A DNA stretch of 64,000 bases from the NCBI RefSeq assembly GCF_003696265.1, contig NZ_RFFH01000001.1, positions 868,001 through 932,000 on the forward strand, read 5' to 3'. This DNA comes from Nocardia stercoris (lineage in GTDB: Bacteria; Actinomycetota; Actinomycetes; Mycobacteriales; Mycobacteriaceae). Under the pieces are notes generated by a model that was not told the DNA's origin, made no database searches, and worked only from the letters and a program-made list of their open reading frames with translations. Each line of letters opens with the position of its first letter. Position 1 is the first letter of the stretch. Below, piece by piece: positions 15,806-25,297 of the stretch. Both the position numbers and the translations under genes were made by a program.

Positions 15806-16321
15806 GTGTTTGCCGAATGGGATGCAGGCGTGCTCGACGACCCGGAGCACGCTGTGACGCCGCAATGGACAGTGGCCTGCCTGGCGCCACTGTTCTGCCG
15901 GATCGACATCGGCTGGGTGCCGGTGGATCTGGCCCGCCCGATGGCACAGATCCACAGCCTGTGCGACATCGCCCGCTGCCGGGTGCTGCGCCGGGCACTG
16001 GAAACGCTGTACCCGGATCGCTATCCGCCGGAACCGGATGTGCCGATCGCGGTGCCCACCGTGGAGATCGAGGCGGCCGTCGCCCGAGTCACCGCGGCCC
16101 GCGCGGCGCTGGCGGCGGCCACCGGCGGCACGGCCGGCGACCTACAGGAACAGCCCGAGGTGCGGGCCGCCACCGCCGAACTCGATGCCGCCCTGGCCGA
16201 GCGCGAGGAGCTGTTCGGCCGGGCATGCCCCGCCGAGGGCATCGTCCCCGTCGCGCTGGTGCGCCTGTTCGATTTCACTGCCGCCGAACTGAGCCGCTTC
16301 GCCGGCCCTCGGGTGCCCTGA
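15806..16321 (+). CDS. Hypothetical protein, possible frame break near the start
   Basis: 171 residues in the open frame from a GTG. No family is recognised. The N-terminal part is globular (TPQWTVACLAPLFCRIDIGWV), and residues 80-150 are Ala/Glu-rich and probably coiled coil. The GTG has no good ribosome binding site. An ATG at 15780 with GGAGG 9 bases upstream is much better placed but reads in another frame and stops after 25 codons. Removing one GT from the GTGTGT at 15804-15809 would join them into MTVSAIVAVFAEW. Hence either a leader ORF, a slippage-controlled start, or a recent mutation. Confidence 0.6.
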   Translation: MFAEWDAGVLDDPEHAVTPQWTVACLAPLFCRIDIGWVPVDLARPMAQIHSLCDIARCRVLRRALETLYPDRYPPEPDVPIAVPTVEIEAAVARVTAARAALAAATGGTAGDLQEQPEVRAATAELDAALAEREELFGRACPAEGIVPVALVRLFDFTAAELSRFAGPRVP

Positions 16322-16325
16322 CCGA

Positions 16326-17819
16326 TCAGGAGAACGCGTAGTCGTCGAGATCGAAATGACCACTGCGCCAGGCGGCTTCGACGGTCGAACTGGGCCGCAA
16401 CGGCACGTCACCGTGCTTGTCGAAGTAGTAGCTGTTCGACAGCGTGCAACTGTCCTGCCAGAACACCTGCCCGCCGCGCCGCGCCAGCATCTCGCGGAAG
16501 AAGCGGTCGTTGGCTTCCACGGTCACCTCGATCCGGGCCGCGTTCCGGCTGCGAGCGTGCCGCAGGCAACGCAGGATGTGCCGGGTCTGGTTCTCGATCA
16601 GCGTGAAATACGACGCGCCGTTGTAGCCGTACGGGCCGATGATGGAGAAGAAATTGGGGAACCCGGGCACGCTCACGCCCTCGTAAGCCTGCAATCTGTT
16701 CTCGTCCCACCAGGTTTCGAGATCGCGGCCACCCACCCCACGCAGCTCGTAGGTCGGCATGTTGCCCGACTCCATCACCTTGAAACCGGTGGCCAGGATC
16801 AGCACCTCGGCCGCGTGCTCGACCCCGTTCGCGGTGCGCACCCCGGTCGGCGTGATCTCGGTGATCGCCGAGGTCTCCAGCAGCACGTTCGACCGATTGA
16901 AGGTAGCCAGATAGTCGTTGGAGAAACTGGGCCGCTTGCAGCCGAGCGCGTAGTTCGGGGTCAGCGCGGCCCGCACGGCCGGATCCTTCACCTGGCGGCG
17001 CAGATGGGCCAGCCCGGTGCGTTCCCCGATCGCGGCGGTGGGCAGCGAGCGGTGATAGTGCGCGGCGAGCGGGAAGGTGAATTCGACGTAGGTCTGGCTG
17101 AGCAGCCGGGTCAGCGCGCGGCCGCCCGGCACCCGCAGCGCCAGCCGGGCCGGCAGTGGCAGCGGCGCGTCGGGGCGCGGCAGGCACCAGATGGGCGTGC
17201 GCTGGAACACCGTCAGCCGGGCGACGTGCGGTGCGATCTCCGGAATCACCTGCACCGCCGACGCTCCGGTGCCGATGATCGCGACCCGCTTCGCCCGTAA
17301 ATCGCAGTCGTGGTCCCAGCGCGAGGTGTGCATGACGGTGCCCGCGAACGTCTCCACCCCGGGGATGTCCGGCAGCTTCGGGCGGGTGAGCACGCCGGTG
17401 GCGCTGATCACGAAACGTGCCGTCAGCTGCTCGCCGTCCGCGGTCCGCAGCACCCACCGGTCGGTGCCGGAGTCGAAGTCGGCGCCGACGACGGTGGTGC
17501 GGAACCGGATTCGCGGCCGCAGCTCGTACCGGTCGACACAGGACTCCGCGTACGCCTTCAGCTCCCGGCCCGGCGCGTACACCCGGGACCAGTCGGTGCG
17601 CTGATCGAACGAGAACTGGTAGCTGAACGACGGAATATCTACGGCCACACCGGGATAGGTGTTCCAGTGCCAGGTCCCGCCGACACCGTCGGCCTCGTCG
17701 ACGATCAGGAAGTCGTCGAAACCCGCCTTGCGCAAGGCGATCGCGGCACCGATCCCGGAGAATCCGGCGCCCACGATGATGATCTCGTGGTCCGTCGTGG
17801 GCGTGGTTGGACTACTCAT
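16326..17819 (-). CDS. Flavin-containing (Baeyer-Villiger-type) monooxygenase
   Basis: 497 residues. The FAD-binding Rossmann motif is VGAGFSGIG (16-24). The Baeyer-Villiger fingerprint FxGxxxHTxxWD appears as FAGTVMHTSRWDHD, followed by the NADPH Rossmann motif GTGASA. The C-terminal half contains ATGFKV. The substrate is unknown; mycolate actinomycetes carry many such enzymes for ketone, steroid or lipid oxidation, and the neighbouring SDR and diiron genes recall the mymA-type lipid operon. Last gene of a four-gene minus-strand operon, with its ATG overlapping the previous stop (ATGA). It ends 4 bases from the convergent hypothetical gene. Confidence 0.93.
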   Translation of the reverse strand: MSSPTTPTTDHEIIIVGAGFSGIGAAIALRKAGFDDFLIVDEADGVGGTWHWNTYPGVAVDIPSFSYQFSFDQRTDWSRVYAPGRELKAYAESCVDRYELRPRIRFRTTVVGADFDSGTDRWVLRTADGEQLTARFVISATGVLTRPKLPDIPGVETFAGTVMHTSRWDHDCDLRAKRVAIIGTGASAVQVIPEIAPHVARLTVFQRTPIWCLPRPDAPLPLPARLALRVPGGRALTRLLSQTYVEFTFPLAAHYHRSLPTAAIGERTGLAHLRRQVKDPAVRAALTPNYALGCKRPSFSNDYLATFNRSNVLLETSAITEITPTGVRTANGVEHAAEVLILATGFKVMESGNMPTYELRGVGGRDLETWWDENRLQAYEGVSVPGFPNFFSIIGPYGYNGASYFTLIENQTRHILRCLRHARSRNAARIEVTVEANDRFFREMLARRGGQVFWQDSCTLSNSYYFDKHGDVPLRPSSTVEAAWRSGHFDLDDYAFS

Positions 17820-18400
17820 GCCGGTTCCTTTCGGGCGGTTCGGCGGGGGAGTGCGGTGGTGAACCGGTCCGGAGCCGCGCGTCCGCCGGCGGCGATCGTG
17901 GTGACGACGTGACCGGTGTCCTCGGCGTAGACGATGGTGTCCACCCGGTGCTCGATCCCGTCGACGGTCCGGATGCCCAGCGGCGCCAGTCGGGCGATCG
18001 GCCAGGTCACCAGGGTGCACCCGGGCTGCTGCAGGGTGCGGTAGTACTGGTTGTGCAGCGCCACGCCGGCGGTCTGATCCGGCGTGAGGCGCTGACGCAA
18101 CCACGAATCACGCACCTGTACACGGAGATTGGCCTCGGCGGCGAACCGCAGCAGCCAGGCCGGCAGCCGCCGCACCGCGGTCGCCGACCACACCGGCGGC
18201 CGGGGCAGGATCCACACCGCGTCGGTCTGGAACACCGAGACCCGGGCGGCCTCGGCGGCGATGCCGGGCAGCAACCGCGCCGCGGCAGCACCACTTCCGA
18301 TGATCGCGACCCGCCGGCCGGTGAAGGCGTGCCGCGGAGTGAAAGCCGTGCAATGGATCTGGCGACCGGTGAACGTGTCGGCGAAGCGTGGCGCAGTCAT
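17816..18400 (-). CDS. Truncated monooxygenase paralogue (NADPH domain only)
   Basis: 194 residues that align with the middle third of the next protein. They begin at the degenerated fingerprint (FADTFTGRQIHCTAF) and carry the NADPH-binding GSGAAA, then ILPRPPVW, LTPDQTAG and GIRTVDGIEHRVDTIVYAED. The N-terminal FAD domain and the C-terminal part are missing. Despite this, both ends are tidy: the ATG overlaps the stop of the diiron gene and the TGA overlaps the ATG of the full-length monooxygenase, so it is probably translated. It may be a regulatory or docking subunit, or a remnant kept for coupling. Confidence 0.8.
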   Translation of the reverse strand: MTAPRFADTFTGRQIHCTAFTPRHAFTGRRVAIIGSGAAAARLLPGIAAEAARVSVFQTDAVWILPRPPVWSATAVRRLPAWLLRFAAEANLRVQVRDSWLRQRLTPDQTAGVALHNQYYRTLQQPGCTLVTWPIARLAPLGIRTVDGIEHRVDTIVYAEDTGHVVTTIAAGGRAAPDRFTTALPRRTARKEPA

Positions 18401-19320
18401 TTCGCCACCGGCTCGTAGGTCAGTTCCTGGACCCAGGACGGGCGGTGGCCGAGCACCCGGATCGGGAACCGGTCGATGGCGACATTGGACACATCGGCCA
18501 GCAGCCGGAGCGGCTGCGACCGGTGAATCGTGGCCTTGGCGTGCAGCTTCACCACGTGATACAGCGGCACCCGCCGGATGTCCGGGCTCCGCTCACCCAC
18601 GTTCTCGTAGCGCCGCACGGCTTGCCACAGCTTCTGCTCGTCCAGGCCGAGCGCCATGATGTTGGCCGACATCCGCGACAGCAGCGGTGCGTACAGCAGG
18701 GCGCCGAGCAGGAACGTGGGCCGCAGCGCGAAACCCGCTGTCTCGATCGCGAGTTGGCGGATCGGCCCGGCGCCAAGCTGTTCGAGCACCTGGAATCCGA
18801 CTGCCAGATGCCGGGATTCGTCACTGTTGATGTGCCGGAACACCTGGTGGCAGATCGGGTCGTCGACCTCGTCGAGCAGGAACTTCACCAGCGCGCCGTC
18901 GAGTGCGGTCTCCAGCGAGGGAATCACGGTGCCCAGCACCGGAACCCGCAGCCCCTCGGCGTAGCGGTCGAGCCAGCTGATCACGAGCCGAATGTTCTTG
19001 TTGGGCACCGGCATCGCGTCGCCGTCGAGCATGCCCCAGCGGCGCATCAGCGCCAGTTCGGCATTGGCGTGCTTCTGTTCCTCGGCGTGGAAGTGCTTGT
19101 AGATCTCGCGCAGCGGTCCGGGTGGCACCTGGTGCGCGAGCGCCGCGAAGCCGCGGGCGCCGACGTGTTCGATCCAGACCAGGTCGGCCATGAAGGTGGC
19201 CAGGCGTGGGCGTTGTTCGTCGGTGATGGTCTCGGCACCCGGTGCGTCCCAGTCGATATCGGCCAGCGCCCACTGCTTGGCGCGGATGGTGGCGAGCATG
19301 TCCGGATAGGCGAACGTCAT
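18397..19320 (-). CDS. Ferritin-like non-heme diiron protein
   Basis: 307 residues, mostly helical. Diiron-ligand motifs appear as an early WIEHVG, then EEQKH (about 80-84) and DESRH (about 168-172), the ExxH pairs of ferritin-like oxygenases. This looks like the PF10118/AurF-type family of metal-dependent oxygenases or hydrolases; exact family and substrate cannot be settled by eye. It lies 27 bases after the SDR gene and overlaps the truncated monooxygenase gene by 4 bases. Co-expression with a flavin monooxygenase and an SDR suggests a lipid or alicyclic oxidation pathway. Confidence 0.82.
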   Translation of the reverse strand: MTFAYPDMLATIRAKQWALADIDWDAPGAETITDEQRPRLATFMADLVWIEHVGARGFAALAHQVPPGPLREIYKHFHAEEQKHANAELALMRRWGMLDGDAMPVPNKNIRLVISWLDRYAEGLRVPVLGTVIPSLETALDGALVKFLLDEVDDPICHQVFRHINSDESRHLAVGFQVLEQLGAGPIRQLAIETAGFALRPTFLLGALLYAPLLSRMSANIMALGLDEQKLWQAVRRYENVGERSPDIRRVPLYHVVKLHAKATIHRSQPLRLLADVSNVAIDRFPIRVLGHRPSWVQELTYEPVAK

Positions 19321-19347
19321 TGTCCGATCTCCTTCTCGAATGGTGGA

Positions 19348-20184
19348 TCAGCGCACGACCCGCTCCAGCAGTCCGGCCGAGCGGGTGTAGGTCGTGGGCA
19401 GCCAGCGTTTGGCCTGCCACAGTGCTTTCGCCTCGAGCTGGGGCAGGACGTAGAGCTCGCCGTGATCGGCGGCGTCGAGTGCGGCGCGGGCGACAGTGGC
19501 GGGCGGGCGGCCGGTCCAGCGCAGCAGCAGCCCGGCGAGCCGCTCCGCGGTGGCGTCCATCGGTGAATCGGCCTGCAGGATGCCGGTTTTCACGCCGGTC
19601 GGGCAGAGCACGGTGACGGTGACGCCAGTGCCGGACAGTTCGGCGGCCAGCGTCTCGGACAGGGCCAGCACTCCGGCCTTGCTGACGTTGTACGCGGCCA
19701 TGCGCGGTGCGGCGCCGAATGCGGCTGCCGAGGCCACATTGATCAGCGCGCCGCGCCCGGCTTCCCGCAGCAGCGGGACGAAGACGTGGCAGCCGTGCAC
19801 CACGCCCCACAGATTCACCGCGAGGGTGCGCTGCCAGTCCATGAGCGCGAACTCGCCGACCACGGGTCCGCCGGCGCCGATGCCGGCGTTGTTGATCACG
19901 ACCGCGGGCGGGCCGCCGAACCGGTCCTGGGCGGTGTCGGCGAGCCGGCGCACCTCGTCGGCGAGGGTGACGTCGCAGCGAGTGCCGAAACCTTTGCCGC
20001 CTGCGTCGGTGACCAGGCGGGCCGTTTCCGCGGCGCGCTCGGCATCGATATCCGAGCACACGACGCGGCCGCCGCGCCGGGCCAATTCGATCGAGAACGC
20101 GCGCCCGATGCCGCTGCCGGCGCCGGTCACCACCGCATCGGCGTTCGTGGTCCGGCGGGATCCGCCGAAGGGGAACAGGCGCAT
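19348..20184 (-). CDS. Short-chain dehydrogenase/reductase
   Basis: 278 residues from MRLFPFGGS. Classical SDR motifs: cofactor site TGAGSGIG (about 20-27), INNAGIG, and the catalytic YNVSK preceded by the serine in NVASAAA. A C-terminal extension of about 40 residues (LEAKALWQAKRWLPTTYTRSAG) resembles SDRs paired with flavin monooxygenases in mycobacteria. It oxidises or reduces an unknown alcohol/ketone. First gene of the four-gene operon, divergent from a TetR regulator, with a clear operator-like dyad between them. Confidence 0.93.
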   Translation of the reverse strand: MRLFPFGGSRRTTNADAVVTGAGSGIGRAFSIELARRGGRVVCSDIDAERAAETARLVTDAGGKGFGTRCDVTLADEVRRLADTAQDRFGGPPAVVINNAGIGAGGPVVGEFALMDWQRTLAVNLWGVVHGCHVFVPLLREAGRGALINVASAAAFGAAPRMAAYNVSKAGVLALSETLAAELSGTGVTVTVLCPTGVKTGILQADSPMDATAERLAGLLLRWTGRPPATVARAALDAADHGELYVLPQLEAKALWQAKRWLPTTYTRSAGLLERVVR

Positions 20185-20218
20185 GGCGACTCCCGGATCG
20201 ACCGGTGTGACCTGCAAC

Positions 20219-20236
20219 TGGTGGCATCTGCCACCA
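20219..20236. promoter_or_regulatory. Operator-like dyad between SDR operon and TetR gene
   Basis: Perfect 8-bp inverted repeat TGGTGGCA-TC-TGCCACCA in the 102-base divergent spacer, 35 bases upstream of the SDR start and 50 bases before the TetR start. Its size suits a TetR dimer, so the adjacent regulator is the likely ligand. A possible -10 (TACTTT, 20273-20278) lies about 8 bases before the TetR ATG with no ribosome binding site, so that transcript may be leaderless. Confidence 0.7.
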
Positions 20237-20286
20237 TTGGCCGCACCTGACACCAATTAGGCGCGCGAGCGGGTACTTTGTCAACT

Positions 20287-20940
20287 ATGGATGTGCGCGC
20301 ACCGGCACGGACCTGGGGTGGGCTGACCGCCGGCGAACGCAGTGCGAACCGGCGCGCCAGCCTGATCGACGCGGCCCTCGCCGTCTGGATCGACAGCGGC
20401 TGGGCCGCGGTCACCATGCGCGGCGTGTGCCAGCGCGCCGGCCTCAACGACCGGTACTTCTACGAACACTTCGCCGACCGCGACGAACTGCTCGGCGCGG
20501 TCTGGGACGACGTCTGCGCCGAGGTCTTCGCCGACCTGGCCGCCGTCGTCGCCGAGCACGCGGGCGACACCGCGTCCGCGGTCGTGCGCGCCGCCATCAC
20601 CCGCGCTGTCGAACTGCAGATCGACCCGCGCGGCCGCGCCCGGATCCTGCTCGCCGACCACGCCGGCAGCGCCGTGCTCGAACTGCGCCGCAAGACCATG
20701 CTCACCGACGCCACCAGCCTGCTGATCGTCACCGCCCAGCCCTACCTGCGGCCCGGCGCCGACGAAACAGCTGTCCGGATGAGCACCCTGGCCGGCATCG
20801 GCGGCTTCATCGAACTCCTGACCGCCTGGCGCACCGGCGTGATCGATGTGGACGCCCAGCGCGTCGCCGACCACACCACCGCCATCGCCCTGCAGCTCGG
20901 CACGATGTTCCTGCGCGAGGACACCATCGGCGAGGTGTGA
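20287..20940 (+). CDS. TetR-family transcriptional regulator
   Basis: 217 residues from [10 protein letters not shown]; there is no Shine-Dalgarno upstream. The N-terminal DNA-binding domain reads [48 protein letters not shown] in outline, with the HTH at about 44-65. The C-terminal ligand domain is typical in length, with the ligand unknown. Divergent orientation and the shared dyad at 20219-20236 make it the probable repressor of the SDR/diiron/monooxygenase operon. Confidence 0.93.
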   Translation: MDVRAPARTWGGLTAGERSANRRASLIDAALAVWIDSGWAAVTMRGVCQRAGLNDRYFYEHFADRDELLGAVWDDVCAEVFADLAAVVAEHAGDTASAVVRAAITRAVELQIDPRGRARILLADHAGSAVLELRRKTMLTDATSLLIVTAQPYLRPGADETAVRMSTLAGIGGFIELLTAWRTGVIDVDAQRVADHTTAIALQLGTMFLREDTIGEV

Positions 20941-21086
20941 CCCGGCGGGAAGTCCACCGACAAAATCTGCCCGCGCGGAATACCGGCTCCGGCGACACCG
21001 TTGCGATTGGCGGGGTGGATCGGGCCGACCAGGTCCGATACCCCGAGGTTTGCCCAGGTAGAGAGTGGGATAGGCTTGATCAGGTC

Positions 21087-22337
21087 ATGATGTCGGCTTA
21101 CCCGGGTCCGGTCGGTGCGGTTCCCCAGACGGTCTACCTCGATCACGCGGCCACCACACCCATGCTGCCGTCCGCTGTCGAGGCGATGACGGCTGTGCTG
21201 GGCCAGGCCGGCAACGCGTCGTCACTGCACGGTTCGGGGCGCGCCGCCCGCCGCCGCCTCGAGGAGGCGCGCGAGTCGATCGCGGCCGATCTCGGCGCCC
21301 GCCCCTCCGAAGTGATCTTCACCTCCGGTGGCACCGAGAGCGACAATCTCGCCGTCAAGGGGATCTTCCGCGCGCGGCGCGACGCGGATCCCCGGCGCGA
21401 CCGCATCCTCGTCAGCAGTATCGAGCACCACGCCGTGCTCGACTCGGTGGAATCGCTCGTCGAGGCCGAGGGGGCCCGTGCGACCCTGCTCGACGTGGAC
21501 GCCGACGGTGTGGTCAGTCCGGCCGTGCTGCGCGCGGCCCTGGAGCGCTACGCCGACGAGGTGGCGCTGATCAGCGTCATGTGGGCCAACAACGAGGTCG
21601 GGTCGGTCCAGCCGATCCACGAATTGGCCGCGGTGGCACAGGAATTCGATATCCCGATGCACAGCGACGCGGTCCAGGCGGCCGGCTGTCTGCCCATCGA
21701 TTTCGCCGGGAGCGGGCTGGCGGCAGCCAGTTTCGCCGCCCACAAGGTCGGCGGCCCGCACGGGATCGGGGTATTGCTGCTGGGCCGGCAGGTGCCGTGC
21801 ACGCCGCTGTTCCACGGCGGCGGCCACGAGCGGGACCTGCGTTCGGGCACCTCCGATGTGCCCGGCGCCGTGGGCATGGCGGTGGCGCTGCACGCTGTGG
21901 TCGCCGAATTGCCCACGCGCAGTGCCGAACTGGCTGTACTGCGGGACGAGCTGGTGATGCGCGTGCAGGCCGCGGTGCCCGACGCGATCCGCAACGGCCC
22001 GGCCGCCGCGCGGCTGCCCAGCATCGCGCACTTCACGTTCCCCGGCTGCGAGGGTGATTCGCTGCTCATGCTGCTGGACGCGGCGGGCATCGAATGCTCG
22101 ACCGGTTCGGCCTGCAACGCCGGGGTCGCGGGCCCCAGCCACGTCCTGCTGGCCATGGGCCGCGATACCGGGCAGGCCCGCGGTTCGCTGCGATTCTCGC
22201 TGGGGCACACCACGACTCGTGCCGACGTCGACCGCCTGCTGGAGGTGCTGCCCGCCGTGGTGGAGCGCGCCAAGGCCGCCGGATCGGCCGGTGCCGGACA
22301 GCCGGTTCCGGCCGGCGCGAAGGGAGCTATGCCGTGA
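21087..22337 (+). CDS. iscS: Cysteine desulfurase
   Basis: 416 residues from the first of two adjacent ATG codons; a TAGGCT -10-like box lies 10 bases upstream, suggesting a short or absent leader. The PLP lysine is Lys220 in [12 protein letters not shown], and the persulfide cysteine is Cys343 in [10 protein letters not shown]. It supplies sulfur for tRNA thiolation and Fe-S assembly. The stop overlaps the start of mnmA, the sulfur acceptor in tRNA 2-thiouridine synthesis, so coupled production fits. The pair corresponds to Rv3025c-Rv3024c. Confidence 0.95.
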   Translation: MMSAYPGPVGAVPQTVYLDHAATTPMLPSAVEAMTAVLGQAGNASSLHGSGRAARRRLEEARESIAADLGARPSEVIFTSGGTESDNLAVKGIFRARRDADPRRDRILVSSIEHHAVLDSVESLVEAEGARATLLDVDADGVVSPAVLRAALERYADEVALISVMWANNEVGSVQPIHELAAVAQEFDIPMHSDAVQAAGCLPIDFAGSGLAAASFAAHKVGGPHGIGVLLLGRQVPCTPLFHGGGHERDLRSGTSDVPGAVGMAVALHAVVAELPTRSAELAVLRDELVMRVQAAVPDAIRNGPAAARLPSIAHFTFPGCEGDSLLMLLDAAGIECSTGSACNAGVAGPSHVLLAMGRDTGQARGSLRFSLGHTTTRADVDRLLEVLPAVVERAKAAGSAGAGQPVPAGAKGAMP

Positions 22338-23452
22338 AGGTCCTCGCTGCGATGAGCGGCGGTGTCGACTCCGCCGTGGCGGCCGCACGCGCGGTCGACG
22401 CCGGACACGAGGTGGTCGGGGTGCATCTGGCGCTGTCGGCCACCCCGGGCACGCTGCGGACCGGTTCGCGGGGCTGCTGCTCGAAGGAGGACGCCGGCGA
22501 CGCCCGTCGCGCCGCCGACGTGCTCGGAATCCCGTTCTACGTCTGGGATTTCGCCGACCGGTTCAAGGAAGACGTGATCGACGACTTCGTGGCGGCCTAC
22601 GCGGCGGGGGAAACCCCGAACCCGTGCCTGCGCTGCAACGAGAAGATCAAGTTCTCGGCGCTGGCGGACCGGGCGGTGGCGCTCGGCTTCGACGCCGTGG
22701 TCACCGGTCACTACGCCCGGCTCGACGACGGCGTGCTGCGCCGCGCGGTCGACGCCGACAAGGACCAGTCCTATGTGCTGGCCGTGCTCACCGCCGGACA
22801 GCTCACCCGGGCCATGTTCCCGGTCGGTGACACCCCCAAGCCGCAGATCCGCGCCGAGGCCGCCGAGCGCGGCCTCGCGGTCGCGAACAAGCCCGACTCG
22901 CACGACATCTGCTTCATTCCCTCCGGCGACACCCGCGCGTTCCTGGGTGCCAAGATCGGCGTGCGGCCCGGTGCGATCGTCGACGCGGACGGGCGCAAGC
23001 TCGGAGACCACGACGGCGTGCACGGCTTCACCATCGGCCAGCGCAAGGGCCTCGGCCTGCCCGGTCCCGCGCCGGACGGGCGCCCCCGCTACGTGACCGG
23101 GATCGACCCCGACTCCGGCACCGTCCATGTGGGCGCGGTGGAGGAACTCGAGGTGTGGACGGTGCACGCCGAGCGGGCGATCTGGACCTCGGGCAGCGTG
23201 CCGACCGGGCCGGTGGAGTGCGTCGCGCAGGTTCGCGCCCACGGCGGTACCGCACCGGCGGTCGCGGAGGCCGACGGGTCCGGTCTGGTGGTCCGGTTGC
23301 GCGAGCCGCTCACCGGTGTGGCACGCGGCCAGGCCGTCGTGCTGTACCGGCCGGACGAGCTGGGCGACATCGTGATCGGCAGCGGCACCATCACCGGCAC
23401 CGACCGCACCCCGCACGCCGCGGTCGCCGACACCGCGGAAAGCGCACGGTGA
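22334..23452 (+). CDS. mnmA: tRNA 2-thiouridine(34) synthase
   Basis: 372 residues from a GTG overlapping iscS. The PP-loop ATP-binding motif is SGGVDS (8-13). The catalytic cysteines correspond to Cys101 (in [12 protein letters not shown]) and Cys193 (in [11 protein letters not shown]). The C-terminal beta-barrel domains follow. It transfers sulfur from IscS to U34 of Lys, Glu and Gln tRNAs. The stop overlaps the next gene by 4 bases. Confidence 0.96.
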   Translation: MKVLAAMSGGVDSAVAAARAVDAGHEVVGVHLALSATPGTLRTGSRGCCSKEDAGDARRAADVLGIPFYVWDFADRFKEDVIDDFVAAYAAGETPNPCLRCNEKIKFSALADRAVALGFDAVVTGHYARLDDGVLRRAVDADKDQSYVLAVLTAGQLTRAMFPVGDTPKPQIRAEAAERGLAVANKPDSHDICFIPSGDTRAFLGAKIGVRPGAIVDADGRKLGDHDGVHGFTIGQRKGLGLPGPAPDGRPRYVTGIDPDSGTVHVGAVEELEVWTVHAERAIWTSGSVPTGPVECVAQVRAHGGTAPAVAEADGSGLVVRLREPLTGVARGQAVVLYRPDELGDIVIGSGTITGTDRTPHAAVADTAESAR

Positions 23453-24153
23453 ACGTCGGTTTCGACCTCGATCTGACCCTGGCGGACACCCGCGCGGGGA
23501 TCGCGGCCGTCTACCGGATGCTCTCGGCGGAGACCGGGGTGCCGATCGACACCGATGTGGTGGTGTCCCGGCTCGGACCGCCGCTGGAAGTCGAACTCGC
23601 ACACTGGTTTCCGGCCGACCAGGTCGCCGAGCGGGTGGTGCGGTTCCGGGAGATCTATCCGTCGGTGGCGGTGCCCGCCACCACCCTCATGCCCGGTGCC
23701 GCCGCCGCGATCGCCGCGGTCCGGGCGGCGGGCGGCCGGGTGATCGTGGTGTCGGGCAAGAATCACGCCGACACCGTGCGCACGGTCGAATACCTCGGGC
23801 TGCCGGTCGATTCCGTGACCGGCGGCGTGTTCGGGGCCGACAAGGGCTTCGCGCTACGGGAATTCGGTGCCGGCGCGTACGTGGGGGACCACACCGCGGA
23901 CGTGGACGCCGCGCGGGCGGCGCGGGCGATCGCGGTGGGTGTGGCGACCGGCCCGTTCGACGCGGACGCGTTGTCGGCGTACGGCGCTGACGTGGTGTTG
24001 GCCGATCTGGATGCCTTTCCTGCCTGGTTCGAAACCGGTCTCGCCGCCGTGCGCACCACAGGTGCGGATTACCGTGCGGCCGAAAGGATTCCCGGTCGTG
24101 CCGGGGTGGCCTCGCCCGACCTCGCGACGGAGCAACGCTGGGCCGCGCGGTGA
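23449..24153 (+). CDS. HAD-family phosphatase
   Basis: 234 residues from a GTG overlapping mnmA. Motif I is DLDLT (Asp6, Asp8; the usual glycine of DxDGT is leucine), motif II is VIVVSGKN and the GDxxxD-type motif IV reads VGDHTADV. The cap region (about 20-80) is helical, placing it in the phosphoglycolate phosphatase-like subfamily I. The substrate is unknown. Tight coupling to mnmA suggests shared expression, not necessarily shared function. Confidence 0.88.
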   Translation: MNVGFDLDLTLADTRAGIAAVYRMLSAETGVPIDTDVVVSRLGPPLEVELAHWFPADQVAERVVRFREIYPSVAVPATTLMPGAAAAIAAVRAAGGRVIVVSGKNHADTVRTVEYLGLPVDSVTGGVFGADKGFALREFGAGAYVGDHTADVDAARAARAIAVGVATGPFDADALSAYGADVVLADLDAFPAWFETGLAAVRTTGADYRAAERIPGRAGVASPDLATEQRWAAR

Positions 24154-24208
24154 GTACGGCGCGGTCACGCACTGAAACGGTTTCGGTTTCGATCGAAGGG
24201 GCCACGAG

Positions 24209-25297
24209 ATGAGCGACGCGGCAACAGAATCGACGGCGCTGCCGGGCGGGATCGCGACCGGCGTCGGATCCTGGCCGGGCACCGACCCGCGGGAGGCGGC
24301 GGCCACCATGGTCGGCGAGCTGCCGGAGCTGGCCCATCTGGTGGAACTGCCCGCGCGCGGGGCCGGTTCGGACATGATCGGCCGCGCCTCCGCCCTGCTG
24401 GTGGATCTGCGGCTGGACACCTCGGTGCGTGGTTACCGGCTGGGCCCGGGTCGCGGCGCGGTGTCCCGGCGGGCCCACGACCTACTGCGGACCGACGTCG
24501 ACGCGCTCGAAGAAGCCTGGGAGACAGCCGGTTTGCTCGGTTCGGGCCGCACGGTCAAGGTGCAGTCCGTCGGCCCGCTGACCCTCGCCGCCCAGGTCGA
24601 GCTGATGAACGGCCACCGGGTACTGACCGATACCGGCGCGGTGCGCGACCTCACCGAGTCCCTGGCCGAAGGCGTGGCGAACCACGCCGCCGAGGTGGCC
24701 CGCCGACTGGGCGCGACGGTGGTGGTGCAGTTCGACGAACCGTCCCTGACCGATGTCCTCACCGGCTCCCTGACCGGTGCCAGCGTGCTGAATATCGTTC
24801 GCGCGCTACCGGAACCGGAAGCCCAGGCCCTGCTCGACACCGTGCTGACCGCCCAGACCGGCCCGACCCTGCTGCACACCTGCGCCGGTCGCCCCGCCCT
24901 GAACTTCCTGCGCGGCACCGCCGCCACCGTGATCGGTTTCGACCTGGGCCGCATCGGCACCGCCGACCTGGACTCCGTCGGCGAACTCCTCGACGCCGGA
25001 AAGCATGTGGCGCTCGGCCTGATTCCCACGACCGCACCCGCCGTGCCCCCGTCCTGGCGCGAACTCGCCGAACCCGGTGTGCGCCTGCTGGACCGGCTCG
25101 GCATGCCCCGCCGACTGCTTGCCGAGCGTGTCCTGGTGACTCCTACCTGCGGCCTGGCAGGTGCGACCCCGGCCTGGGCGCGGCGTGCCCTGACCCTGGC
25201 CCGGGAGATCGCTCACGCCTACAGTGACGAGCCGGAAGCACTCGCCCTGCGGGACAAGGTGAGCCGGCCGCGGACTGTCGGCTACGACCCCAGGTAG
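24209..25297 (+). CDS. MetE-like (cobalamin-independent methionine synthase family) protein
   Basis: 362 residues with an AAGGGG box about 10 bases upstream. Only the C-terminal catalytic barrel of MetE is represented. Zn-ligand-like residues appear in LLHTCAGRP (His-x-Cys) and TPTCGLAG near the C-terminus, and VVQFDEPSLTD resembles the substrate-binding strand. Full MetE is about 750 residues, so this short form may be a core-MetE methyltransferase or act on another thiol. The syntenic M. tuberculosis gene is Rv3015c. It overlaps the convergent membrane protein gene by 16 bases. Confidence 0.85.
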   Translation: MSDAATESTALPGGIATGVGSWPGTDPREAAATMVGELPELAHLVELPARGAGSDMIGRASALLVDLRLDTSVRGYRLGPGRGAVSRRAHDLLRTDVDALEEAWETAGLLGSGRTVKVQSVGPLTLAAQVELMNGHRVLTDTGAVRDLTESLAEGVANHAAEVARRLGATVVVQFDEPSLTDVLTGSLTGASVLNIVRALPEPEAQALLDTVLTAQTGPTLLHTCAGRPALNFLRGTAATVIGFDLGRIGTADLDSVGELLDAGKHVALGLIPTTAPAVPPSWRELAEPGVRLLDRLGMPRRLLAERVLVTPTCGLAGATPAWARRALTLAREIAHAYSDEPEALALRDKVSRPRTVGYDPR

